The notes under the pieces: model-generated
Told to the model about the DNA's origin: nothing
Databases searched by the model: none
The model's input: the letters and a program-made list of their open reading frames with translations, nothing else
Made by a program: the position numbers and the translations under genes
Part shown: one piece after another, positions 22,577-25,408 of the stretch
How positions within the stretch are numbered: position 1 is the stretch's first letter
Layout: each line of letters opens with the position of its first letter
Assembly: GCA_007119795.1 (NCBI GenBank)
Contig: SKOZ01000026.1
Coordinates: 1 to 25,408 of the forward strand
Source: Planctomycetales bacterium
Lineage (GTDB): Bacteria; Planctomycetota; Planctomycetia; Pirellulales; Thermoguttaceae
Reading direction: 5' to 3'
Length of the DNA: 25,408 nt

Positions 22577-24358
22577 ATGTCGTACCGGTCCTTCAAACGG
22601 CTTCTCGGCGAGACGAGTCTGGAGCGGAAATTCCGCTTCCTCTTCGGGGTCTGCCTGCTGATCTTGATCACCGCCAGCTTCTGGTGGTACGGCAGCCAGA
22701 CGGAGCAGCTCGTCTTCAGCCAGAACCCCCGCTCCGGCCGCCTCCTCGTCGACCACCTCATGCTCAGTCTCCACTGGGGGAGCCTGGAGACCGTCGGCGA
22801 GTCCAAGGCGCTCACCGATACGCTCACCGAGAGCTTCAGCAGGCAGGAGTACCAGTGGCGGGCGATTCTCCCCAGCGCTCTGGACGGGACGGGCGTCCCG
22901 GACGAGGAGGCCAGCCCTCGCGACGAGTTCGAGTGGCAGGCCCTGCGGCGTTTCCTCCGCGTCTCTCCCGAAGAGCTGGAGAGCTTCGAGCACGAGGCCT
23001 TCGCCGAGCGGCTCTCCCCGGACCGGAACGAATACCACTACTATCAGCCGATCTACGCGCAGAGCACGTGCCTGGGGGCGTGCCACCTGCCGTTGGTGGG
23101 GGGCGTGATGGGCGATTGGAGCGACGGCCGCCTCGCCAGCCTGGGCCGCTCCACGGCCAGCGCCGAGGGAGAGCTCATGGCGGTCATCCAGGTGACCATC
23201 CCCAACGAGCCGGTGCAGCGGGCCCTGAACCGCAACCGGGCCATCCTCTTGACCACGGCCATCGTCACCGTATCCCTGGCGATGATCGCCGCCTATCTCA
23301 TCGTCCGCTACGTGATCGTCAAGCCGCTCAAGCACCTCCGCGACGTGAGCGACTCGATCAGCCGCGGCAACATCGCGCAGCGGGCCGAGATCCACACCGG
23401 CGACGAGTTCGAGGGTCTGGCCGTGGCCTTCAACCGCATGCTGGGGCACATGGTGAACACTCAGGAGAAGCTCCGCCAGGTGAATCAGGACCTCGACGGC
23501 AAGGTCGACGAGCTGGCCCAGGTGAACATGCGGCTCTACGAGATGAACCGCATCAAGAGCGACTTCCTCGCCACCATGAGCCACGAGCTCCGCACGCCGC
23601 TGAACAGCATCCTCGGCTTCTCCGACGTGCTCGTCTCCATCGACTCGCTCGACGAGAAGCAGAAGCGCTACGTGCAGAACATCCAGAAGTCGGGGCGGAT
23701 GCTCCTGGAGATGATCAACAACATCCTCGATCTGGCGAAGATCGAGAGCGGCAAGATGGACATCCGCCCCACGGAGTTCCGCCTCGAGCAGGTGATCGCC
23801 GCGCAGTGCGACATGGCCCGCCCGCTCACGGAGAAGCGGAACATCGACCTGGAGATCGAGGTCCCCACCGGCCTGCCGCCGGTGAAGCAGGATCAGTCGC
23901 GGGTACAGCAGGTACTCAACAACATCCTCTCGAACGCCATCAAGTTCACACCCGAGGGGGGGCGCATCACCGTCTCCGCCGAGCTCGACGGGCCCGATGC
24001 GATCGTGCTCAAGGTGGCCGACACCGGCGTGGGCATCGCCCCGGAGGACCAGCAGGTGATCTTCGAGAAGTTCCGCCAGGGCCGCACGGCCGTGCCCGGC
24101 GGCGACGCCATGGTCCGCGAGTACTCGGGCACCGGCCTGGGCTTGTCGATCGTCAAGGAGCTGTGCCGGCTTCTCGGGGGGCACATCTCCGTGGAGAGCG
24201 AACTGGGCAAGGGGAGCACCTTCACCGTGCGGCTGCCGCGGCAGCTCGAAGATCAGCCGCGGCTCGACTCGCCGATGGCCGATGGCTTCGAGGACTTCGT
24301 CAACGCCCGCCTCGACCGCGCCCGGTCGTACACCCGCGCGGCGCTCCAGGACACCTGA
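22577..24358 (+). CDS. Sensor histidine kinase with a CxxxCH sensor motif
   Basis: 593-residue membrane kinase. Order: membrane helix (about 20-38), periplasmic sensor (about 40-220) with CLGACH (165-170), second helix (222-247), HAMP (about 245-298), short coiled coil (298-325), HisKA with SHELRTPLNS (phospho-acceptor H336) and HATPase: N box NNILSNAIKF (448-457), G1 DTGVGIAPED (482-491), G2 GTGLGLSIVKELC (518-530). The periplasmic part, ending in a CxxCH-like motif and YYQPIYAQSTCLGACH, resembles DUF3365/Tll0287-type haem sensors, but the spacing is CxxxCH rather than CxxCH. A redox or gas sensor is inference. No response regulator gene is adjacent, so its partner is elsewhere. No clear Shine-Dalgarno precedes the ATG. 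Confidence 0.92.
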   Translation: MSYRSFKRLLGETSLERKFRFLFGVCLLILITASFWWYGSQTEQLVFSQNPRSGRLLVDHLMLSLHWGSLETVGESKALTDTLTESFSRQEYQWRAILPSALDGTGVPDEEASPRDEFEWQALRRFLRVSPEELESFEHEAFAERLSPDRNEYHYYQPIYAQSTCLGACHLPLVGGVMGDWSDGRLASLGRSTASAEGELMAVIQVTIPNEPVQRALNRNRAILLTTAIVTVSLAMIAAYLIVRYVIVKPLKHLRDVSDSISRGNIAQRAEIHTGDEFEGLAVAFNRMLGHMVNTQEKLRQVNQDLDGKVDELAQVNMRLYEMNRIKSDFLATMSHELRTPLNSILGFSDVLVSIDSLDEKQKRYVQNIQKSGRMLLEMINNILDLAKIESGKMDIRPTEFRLEQVIAAQCDMARPLTEKRNIDLEIEVPTGLPPVKQDQSRVQQVLNNILSNAIKFTPEGGRITVSAELDGPDAIVLKVADTGVGIAPEDQQVIFEKFRQGRTAVPGGDAMVREYSGTGLGLSIVKELCRLLGGHISVESELGKGSTFTVRLPRQLEDQPRLDSPMADGFEDFVNARLDRARSYTRAALQDT

Positions 24359-24375
24359 GCCCCCGAACGGCTCGC

Positions 24376-24388
24376 GGCGCTTCGCGCC
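24376..24388. terminator. Short hairpin between the kinase and gamma-glutamyltransferase genes
   Basis: GGCGC, loop TTC, GCGCC, in the 48-base gap between convergent genes. Short and without a T-run, so a weak call. Confidence 0.3.
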
Positions 24389-24406
24389 ACGCCTGCCCCA
24401 CACGCT

Positions 24407-25408
24407 TCACTCGATGGCGGCGGCGTGGCGACCGGCTTCCGGATCACCGGCGGCGTGAACGGTGCCGGTGGCGTGGTCCAGGTAGAGCATCACCGGAAAG
24501 CCGATCGGTTCCGTGGCGGTCGCAATGCGGTGCCCTCGGCGGGCGAGATCCTCGGCCGTCTCGCCGGGGATTCCCTCCTGGAGCTCGACGGTGCCCGGCG
24601 CGTTCATGGCGGCGGCGCGGTCGGGATTCGGGTCGAAGGAGTTCTCCTGGTGAGCGGTGCTGAAGCGCCGCGCCGTGACGGCCTCGGCGGGCATCATGCC
24701 GAACTCGAGATGGTTCAGGAGCACGTTGAGCGTCGTCTGGTCCTGAATGTCGGCGCCGACCACGCTGATGGCCACCACCGGTTTGCCGCCGCGGGTCACC
24801 AGCGTCGGCGTGAGCGTGACGCGGGGGCGCTTGCCGGGCTCGAGCCGGTTGGGATGCTCGGGGTTGAGGTTCAACGAGCGGATGCGGTTCCCCTGCGTAA
24901 CGCCCGACGGGCCGGCGCGGTTGGTGAGGATGTTGCAGCTCGGCGTGGCCGCCACGACGTTCCCCCAGCGGTCGGCGACCACGCAGGTGGTGGTGTCCTG
25001 TACGGGGATCCCGGCGCTCGCCGCGGCCGCCTCCGGCTCCTCCCGCAGCGGCGCCATGCGGTACGGGTCGCCCGGCCGCCGATCGAGCGCGGCGCGGCTC
25101 ATGTCGATCAGCGGCCGGCGGAGCGCCGTGTATTCCTCCGAGAGGAGCGCCGCCAAGGGCACGTCGACGAAGCGCGGGTCGCCATAGTAGGCGTCGCGGT
25201 CGGCGAAGCCCAGCTTGAGGGCCTCGACCACCGTGTGGACGTAGTCGGGTGAGAGGTGGCCCATCGCGGCCAGGTCGAAACCTTCGAGCAGACGCAGCGT
25301 CTGGGAGAGCACCGGCCCCTGCGTCCAGGGACCGCACTTGTAGACTCGGTAGCCGCGGTACTCGACCGCGACCGGATCCTCGACGAGCGTGCGGTGCGCC
25401 GCCAGGTC
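24407..25408 (-). CDS. Gamma-glutamyltransferase family protein, C-terminal part (cut by window edge)
   Basis: Member of the Ntn-hydrolase gamma-glutamyltranspeptidase family, normally secreted or periplasmic and cleaved into two subunits. The visible 333 residues include the end of the large subunit (KCGPWTQGPVLSQTLRLLEG, YVHTVVEALKLGFADRD-YYGD) and the small subunit starting at the probable self-cleavage site before DTTTCVVADRWGNVVAATPS; the nucleophile would be the first Thr of TTT (near 24994). LEPGKRPRVTLTPTLV and a G-ADIQDQ block follow, matching the family. The classic TTH after the nucleophile is TTT here, so the substrate may differ from glutathione. The N-terminus, with any signal peptide, lies beyond the right edge. 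Convergent with the histidine kinase. Confidence 0.92.
   Translation of the reverse strand, partial: DLAAHRTLVEDPVAVEYRGYRVYKCGPWTQGPVLSQTLRLLEGFDLAAMGHLSPDYVHTVVEALKLGFADRDAYYGDPRFVDVPLAALLSEEYTALRRPLIDMSRAALDRRPGDPYRMAPLREEPEAAAASAGIPVQDTTTCVVADRWGNVVAATPSCNILTNRAGPSGVTQGNRIRSLNLNPEHPNRLEPGKRPRVTLTPTLVTRGGKPVVAISVVGADIQDQTTLNVLLNHLEFGMMPAEAVTARRFSTAHQENSFDPNPDRAAAMNAPGTVELQEGIPGETAEDLARRGHRIATATEPIGFPVMLYLDHATGTVHAAGDPEAGRHAAAIE

Noticed and set aside
22459..24663. Plus-strand open frame of 734 codons overlapping the histidine kinase
   Set aside because: Translation is Arg/Pro/Ala/Gly-rich with no motifs, while the overlapping frame gives a textbook histidine kinase. High GC creates long empty frames.

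Overview
The window is GC-rich, densely coding bacterial DNA, and its gene content points to a planctomycete (Planctomycetota). The clues are domain architectures I associate with that phylum: a prolipoprotein diacylglyceryl transferase (Lgt) with a PDZ-like insert, a FolK fused to a deoxynucleoside-kinase-like domain, a GldF-GldG-type ABC fusion with a DUF4340 partner, a hydrazine-synthase-alpha-like dihaem protein, a zinc-ribbon/GYF_2 membrane protein and an HU-like protein with an unusual arm. This placement is inference from architecture; no rRNA or tRNA gene was found to confirm it.

Layout. 1-3068, minus strand: the start of citrate synthase (runs off the left edge), then pgsA and rimO (transcribed rimO to pgsA). 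3069-3680: a non-coding gap with a likely promoter. 3681-8004, plus strand: folK-dNK fusion, panC, lgt, a 70-residue zinc-ribbon membrane protein and maf (the last two overlap by ATGA). 8155-8481, minus: HU-like protein, convergent with maf across a large compound palindrome. 9046-9267, plus: infA. 9412-14785, minus: a three-gene ABC/Gld-like operon (ATPase, fused permease/GldG, DUF4340 protein). 15338-16426, plus: aroB. 16533-18307, minus: a broken hydrazine-synthase-alpha-like dihaem cytochrome gene. 18769-21236, minus: a membrane P-loop ATPase and, upstream, a zinc-ribbon/GYF_2/TM protein. 21555-22187, plus: DUF2007 membrane protein. 22577-24358, plus: sensor histidine kinase with a haem-like motif. 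24407-25408, minus: the C-terminal part of a gamma-glutamyltransferase, running off the right edge.

Most of the window is housekeeping (TCA cycle, phospholipid, folate, pantothenate, shikimate, lipoprotein maturation, translation). The less-understood parts are the Gld-like ABC operon, the ATPase/GYF pair and the histidine kinase. No CRISPR array, IS element, prophage, tRNA or rRNA was seen. Many gaps carry perfect or near-perfect palindromes, mostly without a T-run, so terminators here may not follow the E. coli pattern. Several putative promoters have a -35 like TTGACA and a -10 like TANAAT or GACAAT.
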